Of a DNA stretch of 64,000 nt, positions 36,542 through 46,186 are shown in pieces. The notes below the pieces were generated by a model. That model was not told the DNA's origin. It did not search any database and worked only from the letters and a program-made list of their open reading frames with translations. The number at the start of each line of letters is the position of its first letter. Position 1 is the stretch's first letter. Source of the stretch: DYJK01 sp040755055 (GTDB taxonomy: Bacteria; Bacteroidota; Ignavibacteria; Ignavibacteriales; Melioribacteraceae); contig JBFMBS010000018.1 of the NCBI GenBank assembly GCA_040755055.1, positions 25,037-89,036 of the forward strand, in the 5' to 3' direction. Made by a program: the position numbers and the translations under genes.

Positions 36542-39500
36542 TGAATACCTCCTCTGTAACGGCAACAGTTTCAATATCAGGATACTCGCTAAGTTTCATG
36601 CGTTCGAGAGATTTTCTGTAATCGATCGGCATAACTTTTACGAACATCGGTAAGTTCGATTCCCACTTAGTCAAAATTTCCATAGCAAGAGGACTGTTGG
36701 TATAACTGTAATGTCTTTCAATCATTGTTCTTAAAAATAATTTGTCGTTTTCGTGCCATACACTTTCAAGATCAACCATGTCGAGATTACATTTTGTATC
36801 GAACAACTGCGATTGATCGCGGATGTAAGCAATACCGCCGCTCATTCCGGCAGCAAAATTTTTGCCGGTCGAACCGAGGCAAACAACAATTCCGCCGGTC
36901 ATATATTCGCAGCCGTGATCACCGATTCCTTCAACGACAACTTTTGCACCGCTGTTGCGGATTGCAAATCGTTCACCGGCTTTCCCGTTGATGTAAACTT
37001 CGCCGGCAGTTGCGCCGTAAAGTACAACGTTTCCGCATATCACATTATCGTGCGGAGTGAAAGCTGATTTTTCGGGCGGAACAATTACTACTCTTCCTCC
37101 CGACATTCCTTTACCGAGATAATCGTTTGCGTCGCCTTCAACTTTCATTGTGATGCCCGGCGCGAGAAATGCGCCGAAGCTTTGTCCGGCAGATCCCCTG
37201 AAATTTATTTTGATTGTATCATCGGGCAAACCGCTTGCACCGTAGCGTTTAACAATTTCACCGCTCAATCTTGCGCCGACAGTTCTATAAATATTTCGCA
37301 GCGGTAAATTCAATTCGACCGGTTTCTTTTCTTCGATTGCCGGCTGAACAAGTTTGATTAATTCCGTATCGAAAGTCTCCACTTGATTTGGTTCTGCGGC
37401 ACAGCAAGATTTTCCGGATGTATCAACCATCGAGTTGAACAGCGGATTCAAATCAAACTTTTGTGCTTTCCACATGTGAGCCGGAGGATTGTATTCAAGA
37501 ACTTCAGTATGCCCGATCATTTCTTCAACAGTTCTGAATCCGAGTTCAGCCATTTGCTCGCGTAAATTTTGTGCAAGGAATTTGAAATATCTTTCGACAT
37601 ACTCCGGCTTGCCGGCAAACTTTGCACGCAATGCCGGGTCTTGTGTTGCTACACCAACAGAGCATGTATTTTGATGACACTTCCGCAGCATTATGCAGCC
37701 CATTGTAATCAGCACAGATGTTGCGAAACCAAATTCTTCTGCGCCAAGTAAAGCTGCAACAGCTATATCTCTTCCGGTTTTCAATTGACCGTCAGCTTGC
37801 ACACGGATTTTATCGCGCAAATTATTATGAATTAATGTTTGATGAGTTTCCGCCAAACCGATTTCCCACGGCACACCGGTATGTTTAATTGATGTAAGCG
37901 GCGATGCACCGGTTCCGCCTTCGTATCCTGAAATTAAAACGAGATCGGCTTTTGCTTTTGCAACACCGGCTGCAATTGTTCCAACGCCGGATTCTGAAAC
38001 AAGTTTTACGGAAATTTTCGCAGATGGATTTACGCACTTCAAATCAAAAATTAATTGTGCGAGATCTTCGATTGAATAAATATCGTGATGCGGCGGCGGC
38101 GAAATCAATGTAACACCCGGAGTTGTATGACGAACTCTCGCAATTTCATCAGATACTTTGTGACCGGGTAACTGGCCGCCTTCACCGGGTTTTGCACCTT
38201 GTGCAACTTTTATTTGAAGTTCTTCAGCACTCAATAAATATTCGGGCGTAACACCAAATCTGCCCGAAGCAACTTGCTTAATTTTTGATGCCGAAATTTC
38301 ACCATTCGCATTCGGTTTCAGTCGTTCGGGGTCTTCGCCGCCTTCGCCGGAATTACTCTTCGCGCCGATATGATTCATAGCAATAGCAATTGTTTCGTGT
38401 GCTTCTTTGCTGATTGAACCGAACGACATCGCCGAAACGACAAATCTTTTTATGATGTTTTCTACCGGTTCAACTTCTTCAACCGGAATCGAATCTCTCT
38501 TTTTAAATGAGAGCAGACTTCTAATTGTCCGCGGGCTCGATTCACCTTCGTTAACAAGTTTTACGTATTGTTTGAAAATTTCGTAGTCATCAGTTTTGGT
38601 TGCAAGCTGTAATTTTGAAATCGTATCCTGATTCCAAAAATGTTTTTCGCCGTTGATACGGATTGTGTACTCGCCTCCGGCTTCAAGCAAATTACTTCTG
38701 AAAGCATCTTCGGGATATCCTTTTGAATGACGCTTTACAGCTTCGATTTGAATTTCTTTTAATCCGATACCGCCCAAACGCGAAATCGTTCCGGTAAAAT
38801 ATTTATCGATCACGTCTTTGTTCAAACCAATTGCTTCAAATGTTTGCGCTGCAAAATAACTGTGCAGTGTGGAGATGCCGAGACGGCTCATTGTTTTGAG
38901 CAGACCTTTTTTGATTGCGATTATGTACGCATCGATTGCTTCTTCAGGTTTCAGTTTTGTTTCGAGCAAACCTTTTTCAGCCATACTGCGGACAGTGTTC
39001 AAACAGAGATATGGACAAATTGCATCTGCACCGTAACTAATCAACATCGCAAAGTTCATCACCTCACGAGCTTCGCCGGAATCAATGATGATACTCGTTT
39101 TGTTGCGCAGTCCGTTTCTAATTAAGTAATGATGCAACCCAGCAACAGCAAGCAAAGAAGGAATCGGAACTTTATCTGCGCCGATATTTCGATCGGATAG
39201 CACGATCAGCGATCCGCCTTTATTTATTGCTTCTGCCGCTTCTGTAAAAATTGAATCGAGTTTTGCTTCAAGCGAATTTTCTCCGCAGTGTTTATCAAAT
39301 AAAATATCGATGTATTTCAATTTCACATTTGGGTGATTTGCCGCTTCAATTCTTAATAAATCGTCCGGCGTTAAAATCGGGTGAGAGAATTTAAATCCTC
39401 TAAAATTTTCCGGCGATTCTTCGAGCAGACTTCCTTCGCCGCCGACAAAACTTTCGAGAGACATTACAAGTTCTTCGCGCAGCGGATCGATTGCCGGATT

Positions 39501-41096
39501 TGTTACTTGCGCAAATCTTTGTTTGAAATAATAGAAGAGTAAATGCGATACTTCGGAAAGAATTGCAAGCTGAGTATCGTTTCCCATCGAACCAACCGCT
39601 TCTTGTCCGCGCGAAGCCATTGGCGTAATAATTAATTTCAATTCTTCATCCGTGTAGCCGAATGCTTGTTGCTTCTGCAAAAGAGTTTCATCTTTTTCGA
39701 CGGGTGCACTTGAAGGATTGAATAATCCGCGCAGAGTAATAATATTTTCTTTTATCCATCTTCTGTACGGCTTCTGTCTCGAAATTTTCGCTTTGATTTC
39801 TTTATCGGGCACAACGCGATTCTCGGAAAAATCTGCAAGCAGCATTTTACCCGGCGAAAGTCTGCTTCTCTTTATCATCTTTTCGGGATTCAAATCGAGC
39901 ACACCGGTTTCCGATGCAAGCAAAACAATTCCGTCGCTCGTTGTTGTGTAACGCGAAGGTCTCAAACCGTTGCGGTCAAGAATTCCGCCGAGATAACGTG
40001 AATCACTGAAAACAATTGCTGCCGGTCCGTCCCACGGTTCCATAATAGCAGAATGAAAATCGTAGAACGCGCGTTTGTCTTCACTCATTTGAATTTTCGG
40101 TCCGTATGCTTCGGGCACCATCATCATCATTGCGTGAGGCAATGATCTTCCGCCGAGTGCAAGCAATTCGAGAACGTTATCAAAAATTGCCGAGTCGCTT
40201 CCGTCCTCAACAATTATCGGTTTTAATTTTTCTACATCATCGCCAAAAAGTTCGGAGCGCAAATTAAACTCGCGCGATTTCATGCGGTTCATATTTCCGC
40301 TCAATGTATTTATCTCGCCGTTGTGTGCAATAAATCTGAACGGCTGTGCGAGATTCCAGGTCGGCAAAGTATTAGTGCTGTAGCGTTGATGAATTACTCC
40401 AAACTTCGATGCAAACTTTTCATGCGAAAGATCGGGATAGTAAATCGGTAATTGATGTGCCGTCAACAAACCTTTGTAAACAATTCTGTTTGAAGAAAGA
40501 CTGCTTACATAAAATTGCGATGTATCTTCCGGCAGTGCTGCAATCTCTTTTTCAGCAAGTCTTCTAATTACATAAAGTTTTCTCTCGAAAGCTTCAGCGT
40601 TGATTTTCCCGCGATGAACAAAAAGCTGGTAAACGTCGGGTTCGGTTTTCTTTGCAAGTTCTCCAAGTATAGAATTATTAACCGGTACTTTTCTCCAGCC
40701 TAGAACTTCGCATCCTTCTTCATCGATAATTTTCTCAACAATCTTTTTGCACTTACCGCTCAATGATTTTTCTTTCGGGAAGAAGATCATTCCAAGCGCA
40801 TAATCTCCGCTGTCCGGTAATTTTATTGATTCAACTTCCGCGCGCAAAAATTCATCTGGCAATTGACACATAATTCCGGCGCCGTCTCCGGTAGATTTAT
40901 CGCCGCCGAGCGCACCTCTATGCTCAAGATTTACAAGAACCGTAATGGAGTTTTCAATAATCGTGTGCGTTGGAATTCCATCAAGCTTTGCGACAAATCC
41001 AACACCGCAGTTATCATGTTCAAATTTCGGGTCGTACAATCCGTTAGGAAGCAACCGCCCGTCTGCTCTTTGATATTTGAGATTATTTCTATCCAT
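36534..41096 (-). CDS. gltB: Glutamate synthase large subunit
   Basis: This 1520-residue enzyme makes two glutamates from glutamine and 2-oxoglutarate. The class II amidotransferase domain starts after a ~29-residue leader, with the catalytic Cys in CGVGFVAKLDG. The central domain follows, then the FMN/synthase domain (~870-1230) with GGTGASPLTSIKHTG and the Fe-S ligands CIMLRKCHQNTC, and finally the GXGXG beta-helix (~1280-1480). The start ATG at 41096 is preceded by AAGGAGAA. It is followed directly by gltD. Three genes for glutamate/glutamine tRNA charging and nitrogen assimilation are close by. Confidence 0.97.
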   Translation of the reverse strand: MDRNNLKYQRADGRLLPNGLYDPKFEHDNCGVGFVAKLDGIPTHTIIENSITVLVNLEHRGALGGDKSTGDGAGIMCQLPDEFLRAEVESIKLPDSGDYALGMIFFPKEKSLSGKCKKIVEKIIDEEGCEVLGWRKVPVNNSILGELAKKTEPDVYQLFVHRGKINAEAFERKLYVIRRLAEKEIAALPEDTSQFYVSSLSSNRIVYKGLLTAHQLPIYYPDLSHEKFASKFGVIHQRYSTNTLPTWNLAQPFRFIAHNGEINTLSGNMNRMKSREFNLRSELFGDDVEKLKPIIVEDGSDSAIFDNVLELLALGGRSLPHAMMMMVPEAYGPKIQMSEDKRAFYDFHSAIMEPWDGPAAIVFSDSRYLGGILDRNGLRPSRYTTTSDGIVLLASETGVLDLNPEKMIKRSRLSPGKMLLADFSENRVVPDKEIKAKISRQKPYRRWIKENIITLRGLFNPSSAPVEKDETLLQKQQAFGYTDEELKLIITPMASRGQEAVGSMGNDTQLAILSEVSHLLFYYFKQRFAQVTNPAIDPLREELVMSLESFVGGEGSLLEESPENFRGFKFSHPILTPDDLLRIEAANHPNVKLKYIDILFDKHCGENSLEAKLDSIFTEAAEAINKGGSLIVLSDRNIGADKVPIPSLLAVAGLHHYLIRNGLRNKTSIIIDSGEAREVMNFAMLISYGADAICPYLCLNTVRSMAEKGLLETKLKPEEAIDAYIIAIKKGLLKTMSRLGISTLHSYFAAQTFEAIGLNKDVIDKYFTGTISRLGGIGLKEIQIEAVKRHSKGYPEDAFRSNLLEAGGEYTIRINGEKHFWNQDTISKLQLATKTDDYEIFKQYVKLVNEGESSPRTIRSLLSFKKRDSIPVEEVEPVENIIKRFVVSAMSFGSISKEAHETIAIAMNHIGAKSNSGEGGEDPERLKPNANGEISASKIKQVASGRFGVTPEYLLSAEELQIKVAQGAKPGEGGQLPGHKVSDEIARVRHTTPGVTLISPPPHHDIYSIEDLAQLIFDLKCVNPSAKISVKLVSESGVGTIAAGVAKAKADLVLISGYEGGTGASPLTSIKHTGVPWEIGLAETHQTLIHNNLRDKIRVQADGQLKTGRDIAVAALLGAEEFGFATSVLITMGCIMLRKCHQNTCSVGVATQDPALRAKFAGKPEYVERYFKFLAQNLREQMAELGFRTVEEMIGHTEVLEYNPPAHMWKAQKFDLNPLFNSMVDTSGKSCCAAEPNQVETFDTELIKLVQPAIEEKKPVELNLPLRNIYRTVGARLSGEIVKRYGASGLPDDTIKINFRGSAGQSFGAFLAPGITMKVEGDANDYLGKGMSGGRVVIVPPEKSAFTPHDNVICGNVVLYGATAGEVYINGKAGERFAIRNSGAKVVVEGIGDHGCEYMTGGIVVCLGSTGKNFAAGMSGGIAYIRDQSQLFDTKCNLDMVDLESVWHENDKLFLRTMIERHYSYTNSPLAMEILTKWESNLPMFVKVMPIDYRKSLERMKLSEYPDIETVAVTEEVFNG

Positions 41097-41651
41097 TCGA
41101 TTCTCCTTGACGACAATCGTTAACTACATATTTGTATTATAATTTATTTAGTCAATTACAGAGAGGAAAAAACTAATATCTAAGGTGTCGTTTGGTAATC
41201 CTCAGAAGAAAAATATGAATCGCTTTTTTCAACTTCTCTGCCGTTCTTGCAATTTTGTAATAATTTCAAAGTTAAAGTCATAAAAACACAAAGTTGTTTT
41301 AATTAAATCAATATTTGTTTAATGAGTCCATCAAAATATTAACATACGTTTCTATGATAACTTTGTAAGTTATTATTTACAAAATTGCGGCTTGTAGCCG
41401 GCAATTATGAAAAAAAATTATTGCTATCTTCTATTGATAATAGGCACAGCAATTTTTTTGCAAAGGTAAACAACAAAAATGGAAATTTCAACGTTTTTCA
41501 TTAAAAAGTTATAGAATGCAGATTACATTGTTTCATTTTGTAGGATAATACTGTCGAATAAAGAAGTTTTTAAGTCAGTCAAAAATCTTAGTATAGACGA
41601 CTCGGTGAGTCGTCTCATTATTTCTAAATATGAATCAGCAGCGATACAATT
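41097..41651. other. 555-bp intergenic region between gltB and glnS
   Basis: No gene was seen. Its right half is downstream of glnS and its left half must hold the gltBD promoter, which I could not place reliably. The perfect palindrome AGACGACTC-GGT-GAGTCGTCT at 41595-41615 is listed separately. The rest is A+T-rich without recognisable structure. Confidence 0.6.
41595..41615 (-). terminator. Nine-base-pair hairpin after glnS
   Basis: AGACGACTC-GGT-GAGTCGTCT is a perfect hairpin 37 bases beyond the glnS stop codon. It has no long T-tract, so it may be a terminator or an extragenic palindrome. Confidence 0.5.
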
Positions 41652-43325
41652 TTATTTTTTTGCCCAACTGTCTTTCAACGTAACAGTTCTGTTAAAAACA
41701 AGTTTATCATTTGTCGTGTACTTTGTATCAACACAAAAATATCCGTTGCGTTCAAACTGTAACTTGTCGAGAGGTTTCGCGTTTTTCAAAAAAGGTTCAA
41801 TTTTTGCATTCTCAATTATCTCGAGCGAATTCGGATTAATTTTCTCGAGCCAGTTTTCTTCGGCACCGGGATTCTCAACTGTAAATAATCGATCATACAA
41901 CCGTACTTCTGCATCAACAGCATGTTTTGCAGAAACCCAATGAATGGTTCCTTTCACTTTCTTTGTACTTGTACCGGTTCCGCTTTTTGTTTCGGGGTCG
42001 TAAGTGCACCGTAGTTCTATAACTTCGCCTTTATCATTTTTTATAACTTCTTCACATTTGATGATATACGCGTAACGCAAACGAACTTCTCCGCCGGGCA
42101 CTAAACGATGATATCCCTTCGGAGGATTTTCCATGAAGTCACTCTGTTCGATATACAATTCTTTTGTGAACGGAACTTTGCGTGTTCCGGCATTTGCGTC
42201 TTCAGGATTGTTCACCGCTTCGAGTTCTTCTTCACCTTCATAATTTGTTACTACTACTTTCAAAGGTTTCAACACAGCCATTGCACGCTGGGCATGTTTA
42301 TTCAAATCATCGCGGATGGCAAATTCAAGAAGAGAAATATCCGTGAGTGCATCACGTTTGGCTACGCCGATTATCTCGGCAAAATTTCTGATTGCTTCGG
42401 GTGTGTAACCTCTTCTGCGGTAACCGCAAATTGTCGGCATTCTCGGATCATCCCAGCCGTCAACATAATTTTCTTTTACAAGCTGTAACAATCTACGCTT
42501 GCTCATCACAGTGTAACTCAAATTCAATCGCGCAAATTCTATCTGCTGCGGATGATAAACGCCTAGTTCGTCGAGAAACCAATCATACAGCGGACGATGA
42601 TTTTCAAACTCAAGTGTACAAATAGAATGCGTGATTCCTTCAATCGAATCTTCGTTACCGTGTGCCCAATCATAAGTTGGATAAATGCACCACTTGTTTC
42701 CTTGCCGGTGGTGTTCTGCATGAACAACTCTGTACATGATCGGATCACGCAAATTAAAATTCGGCGATGCCATGTCAATCTTTGCGCGCAAAGTTTTTGT
42801 ACCGTTTGCAAATTCTCCTTTACGCATCCTTTCGAACAAATCGAGATTTTCTTCGACGCTTCTATTTCTGTAAGGACTTTCTTTACCTGGTTCGGTTAAA
42901 GTACCGCGTGTTTCGCGGATTTCATCTGCGCTCAAATCGCAAACGTATGCTTTCCCTTTTTTAATTAGCACAATTGCCCATTGGTACATTTGCTCGAAGT
43001 AATCGGATGCATATAAAATTTCATTTCGAAAATCAGCACCGAGCCAGCGGACATCATCTATTATTGAATCGACATATTCTTGTTCTTCCTTTTCAGGATT
43101 TGTATCGTCGAAACGCAAATTGAATTTGCCGTTGTAATCGCGCGCGATTCCGTAATTGAGGCAAATAGATTTTGCATGACCGATGTGCAAATATCCGTTC
43201 GGTTCAGGGGGAAATCGTGTGCATATTTCTTTTCCTCCCCACTTATTTGTTTTTAGGTCTTCGTCAATAATTTCGTAAATGAAATTTTTAGGTTTACGTT
43301 CAACCGTGTTTTCAGTAGTGTTCAT
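41652..43325 (-). CDS. glnS: Glutamine--tRNA ligase
   Basis: This 557-residue class Ic synthetase charges tRNA-Gln directly. The family N-terminus is visible (TRFPPEPNGYLHIGHAKS, HIGH-type motif near residues 47-50), as are the specific FDDTNPEKEEQEY and the KMSKS-type VMSKRRL near residue 270; the C-terminal anticodon-binding barrels are complete. Presence of glnS with gltX suggests direct glutamine charging rather than the GatCAB route. It reads leftward as a single gene, with a hairpin after the stop codon. The upstream neighbour is tRNA-Leu(CAA), which reads the opposite way. Confidence 0.97.
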   Translation of the reverse strand: MNTTENTVERKPKNFIYEIIDEDLKTNKWGGKEICTRFPPEPNGYLHIGHAKSICLNYGIARDYNGKFNLRFDDTNPEKEEQEYVDSIIDDVRWLGADFRNEILYASDYFEQMYQWAIVLIKKGKAYVCDLSADEIRETRGTLTEPGKESPYRNRSVEENLDLFERMRKGEFANGTKTLRAKIDMASPNFNLRDPIMYRVVHAEHHRQGNKWCIYPTYDWAHGNEDSIEGITHSICTLEFENHRPLYDWFLDELGVYHPQQIEFARLNLSYTVMSKRRLLQLVKENYVDGWDDPRMPTICGYRRRGYTPEAIRNFAEIIGVAKRDALTDISLLEFAIRDDLNKHAQRAMAVLKPLKVVVTNYEGEEELEAVNNPEDANAGTRKVPFTKELYIEQSDFMENPPKGYHRLVPGGEVRLRYAYIIKCEEVIKNDKGEVIELRCTYDPETKSGTGTSTKKVKGTIHWVSAKHAVDAEVRLYDRLFTVENPGAEENWLEKINPNSLEIIENAKIEPFLKNAKPLDKLQFERNGYFCVDTKYTTNDKLVFNRTVTLKDSWAKK

Positions 43326-43491
43326 TTTTCTTCCATTGTTTTATCGTATTATGAGCGTTCTGTCTCAAGTTTTGACTGCAAAGTTAAATAAATAAAAAGA
43401 GGGTCTCAAATTCTTGATAATAAATTGAATTAAGTATAGATTTACGGCGCAAAATTTTGATGATGTGAAATGTCGAAAATTTGTAAACGCG

Positions 43492-43508
43492 TCCCGACAA
43501 AGTCGGGA
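43492..43508. repeat. Extragenic palindrome TCCCGACAAAGTCGGGA upstream of tRNA-Leu
   Basis: A perfect seven-base stem with AAA loop, in the context 'taaacgcg...tggg'. The same context recurs twice downstream of the tRNA, at 43688-43704 and 43813-43829. This copy lies 26 bases before the tRNA gene. Confidence 0.75.
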
Positions 43509-43534
43509 TGGGCTCAAACAAAAATCTTTGAAAT

Positions 43535-43620
43535 GCCGAAGTGGCGGAATTGGTAGACGCGCTGGACTCAAAATCCAGTGGGGCTCAAACCTCGTGCCGG
43601 TTCGAGTCCGGCCTTCGGTA
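43535..43620 (+). tRNA. tRNA-Leu (anticodon CAA)
   Basis: An 86-base class II tRNA. The acceptor GCCGAAG pairs with CTTCGGT (first pair G-U), followed by discriminator A. The D arm contains GGCGGAATTGGTAGACGC; the anticodon stem CTGGA/TCCAG holds the loop CTCAAAA (anticodon CAA). A long variable arm and the T-loop GTTCGAGTC follow. CCA is not encoded. Degenerate copies of its 3' half follow in tandem. Confidence 0.97.
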
Positions 43621-43626
43621 CTTTAT

Positions 43627-43660
43627 AAACCCAACTTTTCATAGTTGGGTTTTTGTTTTT
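43627..43660 (+). terminator. Intrinsic terminator of tRNA-Leu(CAA)
   Basis: AAACCCAAC-TTTTCATA-GTTGGGTTT forms a nine-base-pair stem followed by a T-rich tract, six bases after the tRNA. Exact copies occur at 43752 and 43877 as part of the tandem array. Confidence 0.9.
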
Positions 43661-43670
43661 AAATACTTTT

Positions 43671-43920
43671 AGGAATTGGTAAACGCGTCCCGACAAAGTC
43701 GGGATGGGGCTTATCCGGCGAAGCCGGACGATCCGGCCTTCGGTACTTTATAAACCCAACTTTTCATAGTTGGGTTTTTGTTTTTAAATACTTTTAGGAA
43801 TTGGTAAACGCGTCCCGACAAAGTCGGGATGGGGCTCATCCGGCGAAGCCGGACGGTCCGGCCTTCGGTACTTTATAAACCCAACTTTTCATAGTTGGGT
43901 TTTTGTTTTTAACTAAATTC
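43671..43920. repeat. Two 125-bp tandem copies of a tRNA-derived, palindrome-bearing unit
   Basis: Two units with a period of exactly 125 bases (landmarks 'cggtacttta' at 43616, 43741 and 43866). Each begins GGAATTGGTAAACGCG, like the D arm of the tRNA upstream. It then has TCCCGACAAAGTCGGGA where the tRNA has its anticodon arm, a hairpin TCCGGC-GAA-GCCGGA in place of the variable/T region, then the tRNA 3' end CCGGCCTTCGGTA and the whole terminator. The acceptor 5' strand is absent, so these are not functional tRNAs. The two units differ at two positions by eye. Confidence 0.85.
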
Positions 43921-44104
43921 TTTTAGTAAGAAATAGACCACAGACCCGTCATTAAGATTGCCGACCAAGTCTAACGGATAGAACTGATTTACACTGATTA
44001 TGATCTGTGTTGATCCGTTTAATCCGCGTCATCAGCGGTCGATTAAATTGTCAAGTTGTTAATTTCAGACGTCTTTATTTTGATTAATTTGTTTTTGCCC
44101 AACT
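43921..44104. repeat. Dispersed intergenic repeat of the 'atccgtttaatccgcgtcatc' type
   Basis: The segment around 43988-44040 reads as phrases 'gatttacactgatt', 'tctgtgttgatccg' and 'tttaatccgcgtcatc'. Related wording occurs inside the element at 31548-31691. No gene was seen between the tandem array and the stop codon of the oxidoreductase at 44105. Confidence 0.45.
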
Positions 44105-44752
44105 CTATCTTACAATTTTATAATTGAAATTTGCCGTCTCTAACTTGCCCCATAATCTTACCCATATCGGAATAAGCATTTCAGTTGCACGTGCATTTGT
44201 AATATCACCCAGATCGATAATTGACTTCCAGCCAAACCAATTTCTTAAAATATCAGTTACCTTTTCCTTAGCATCGGAATCATTGCCGCAAATAAAAAGA
44301 TCATGATCACCGGGCACTAACGATGGATTTACCATAACATTACAATTTACAGTATTAAGAGCTTTAACAACCTTAGCATGGGGGAATTCCCTCTGTATAG
44401 TTTCTCCAAGTGAATCGGTATTGCAGATTGTTAGCGATGGAGGCATCCCTTTTGAAAAATCTAATGGGTTTGCAACATCTATTAATATCTTTCCTTTTAT
44501 ATTTTTTTCGCCAGCAAGTTTTAATGCTTGAACGGAAGCAGTTCCAGAAGTGCAATTAAAAATAATTTCACCAAATAATGATGCTTCTTCAAATGTTCCT
44601 TGCGAAGCATTCCCACCGTTAAGTTTAACCCATGCAGCTGCTTTTTCATTGCTGGATGTTCGTGAACCCATTTTCACTTTATTTCCAAGCTGTACCAATT
44701 TAGTCCCGATAGTATTTCCAACTATGCCGGTGCCCAATATTCCTATGTTCAT
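44105..44752 (-). CDS. NAD(P)-binding oxidoreductase, F420-dependent NADP reductase-like (COG2085 type)
   Basis: A 215-residue Rossmann protein. The dinucleotide motif GILGTGIVGNTIG is at the N-terminus and is followed by GSRT, where Ser-Arg would favour NADP. Later motifs 'NCTSGTASVQALK', 'DVANPLDF' and 'VKALNTVNCNVMVNP' match the COG2085 group. The start ATG at 44752 has AAAGGA upstream; a five-residue extension is less likely. It lies 64 bases after the symporter gene and may be the last gene of the amidoligase cluster. The substrate is unknown, and true F420 use is doubtful in this lineage. Confidence 0.82.
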   Translation of the reverse strand: MNIGILGTGIVGNTIGTKLVQLGNKVKMGSRTSSNEKAAAWVKLNGGNASQGTFEEASLFGEIIFNCTSGTASVQALKLAGEKNIKGKILIDVANPLDFSKGMPPSLTICNTDSLGETIQREFPHAKVVKALNTVNCNVMVNPSLVPGDHDLFICGNDSDAKEKVTDILRNWFGWKSIIDLGDITNARATEMLIPIWVRLWGKLETANFNYKIVR

Positions 44753-44816
44753 ATTAATTCCTTTCAAACTAATGTTAACTCATTAACAAAAGAATATACT
44801 TGATAGTTCTACTAAA

Positions 44817-46151
44817 CTATTCATCAATCTTTCCGCTCCATAAAAATTCTTTTGTTTCATTCACAATCACTTTATTCAGAAAGATTAATGAAATTAAATT
44901 CGGAATAGCCATCAGAGCGTTTGTTATATCGGCAAAAGTCCAAACAATATTCAGCGAAAGAACACAACCTACAAAAACTGCAACAACCCATACCCATCTA
45001 TATGGAAGAATAGTTTTGCTGCCGAACAAATATTCCATGGCTTTCTCGCCATAGTAAGACCAGCCTAAAATTGTCGAGAATACAAAAGTCAGCAACCCTA
45101 CAGTTAAAATGATTGGACCTACAACCGGAATATCAGAGAAAGCTGTTTTTGTAAGGAGTGCCCCGTTCAAACCATTTTGCCATTCAAAAGAATTTACTAT
45201 AACAACGCCGGTAATTGCACAAACAACTACCGTATCCCAGAAAGTACCGGTTGATGAAACCAAAGCTTGTCTTACCGGGTTTTTGGTTTGAGCTGCAGCT
45301 GCAACTATCGGTGCGCTGCCCAAGCCGGATTCATTTGAAAATAAGCCGCGTGCAATTCCATATCGTATTGCTTCTTTCATACCGGCACCAAGAAATCCTC
45401 CTATAGCAGCGTGTCCGGTAAATGCTGATTGAAAAATCAAAGCGATAGATTCAGGTACAGTTGAATAGTTTATTACTAGTAATATCAAACATCCCAGTAC
45501 ATAAAATATAGCCATGAACGGAACCAGTCTCTCGCAAACCTTTGCGATTGATTTAATGCCGCCGATAATGACTACAGCAGTAAATACTGCGAGAATTATC
45601 CCGGTAATCCATCCTGAAATTCCAAATGTATCTTCAACTAAATGAGAAATAGAATTTGCTTGTACCATGTTGCCAATACCGAACGCAGTAATAGCAGTCA
45701 AACCGGCAAATATTACACCGAGCCACTTTGCATTCAAACCTTTTTCTAAAACATACATTGGCCCGCCGGCTATCATCCCTTCTTTGTTAGTAGTACGGTA
45801 CTTAACCGATAGCAGCGCCTCAGAATATTTAGTAGCAATTCCGAAAACCCCGGTAAGCCACATCCATAGTACTGCACCCGGACCGCCGGCGGCTATTGCC
45901 GTTGATACACCGACAATATTCCCGGTACCGATTGTTGCGGCAAGTGCCGTAGTAAGCGCCCCAAACTGACTTACATCACCCTCACCTTCTTTTTTTCTTC
46001 CGAGAGATATTTTTATGGCTTTACCTATGAACCTTTGGATGAATTTTAACCTGAATGTTAAAAAAAGATGCGTGCCGAATAGAAGTACCAGTAATGGAAT
46101 TCCCCAAACAAAATCGCTTATCGAAGTAAGAAAGGATTCAAGCTGCTGCAT
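44817..46151 (-). CDS. Sodium:alanine symporter family transporter (AGCS)
   Basis: A 444-residue inner-membrane protein with about eleven hydrophobic helices. Family signatures include 'GTGNIVGVSTAIAAGGPGAV' (~85-105), 'FSNESGLGSAPIVAAAA' and 'GWSYYGEKA'. Members take up alanine, glycine or related small amino acids with Na+. It starts 35 bases after the ATP-grasp-like gene, in the same direction, so it may import a building block for the ligases encoded upstream; this link is inference from position only. Confidence 0.92.
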   Translation of the reverse strand: MQQLESFLTSISDFVWGIPLLVLLFGTHLFLTFRLKFIQRFIGKAIKISLGRKKEGEGDVSQFGALTTALAATIGTGNIVGVSTAIAAGGPGAVLWMWLTGVFGIATKYSEALLSVKYRTTNKEGMIAGGPMYVLEKGLNAKWLGVIFAGLTAITAFGIGNMVQANSISHLVEDTFGISGWITGIILAVFTAVVIIGGIKSIAKVCERLVPFMAIFYVLGCLILLVINYSTVPESIALIFQSAFTGHAAIGGFLGAGMKEAIRYGIARGLFSNESGLGSAPIVAAAAQTKNPVRQALVSSTGTFWDTVVVCAITGVVIVNSFEWQNGLNGALLTKTAFSDIPVVGPIILTVGLLTFVFSTILGWSYYGEKAMEYLFGSKTILPYRWVWVVAVFVGCVLSLNIVWTFADITNALMAIPNLISLIFLNKVIVNETKEFLWSGKIDE

Positions 46152-46186
46152 TTTTATTCCCTTTATGAAATGATTTGAAAATATTT

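Noticed and set aside
36753..41123. Many open frames of 60-104 codons opposite gltB
   Set aside because: They are shadows of the codon pattern of gltB, with no start context or recognisable protein sequence.
43671..43920. Two further tRNA genes after tRNA-Leu(CAA)
   Set aside because: Both copies lack the 5' acceptor strand and have a palindrome in place of the anticodon arm, so no functional tRNA can form.
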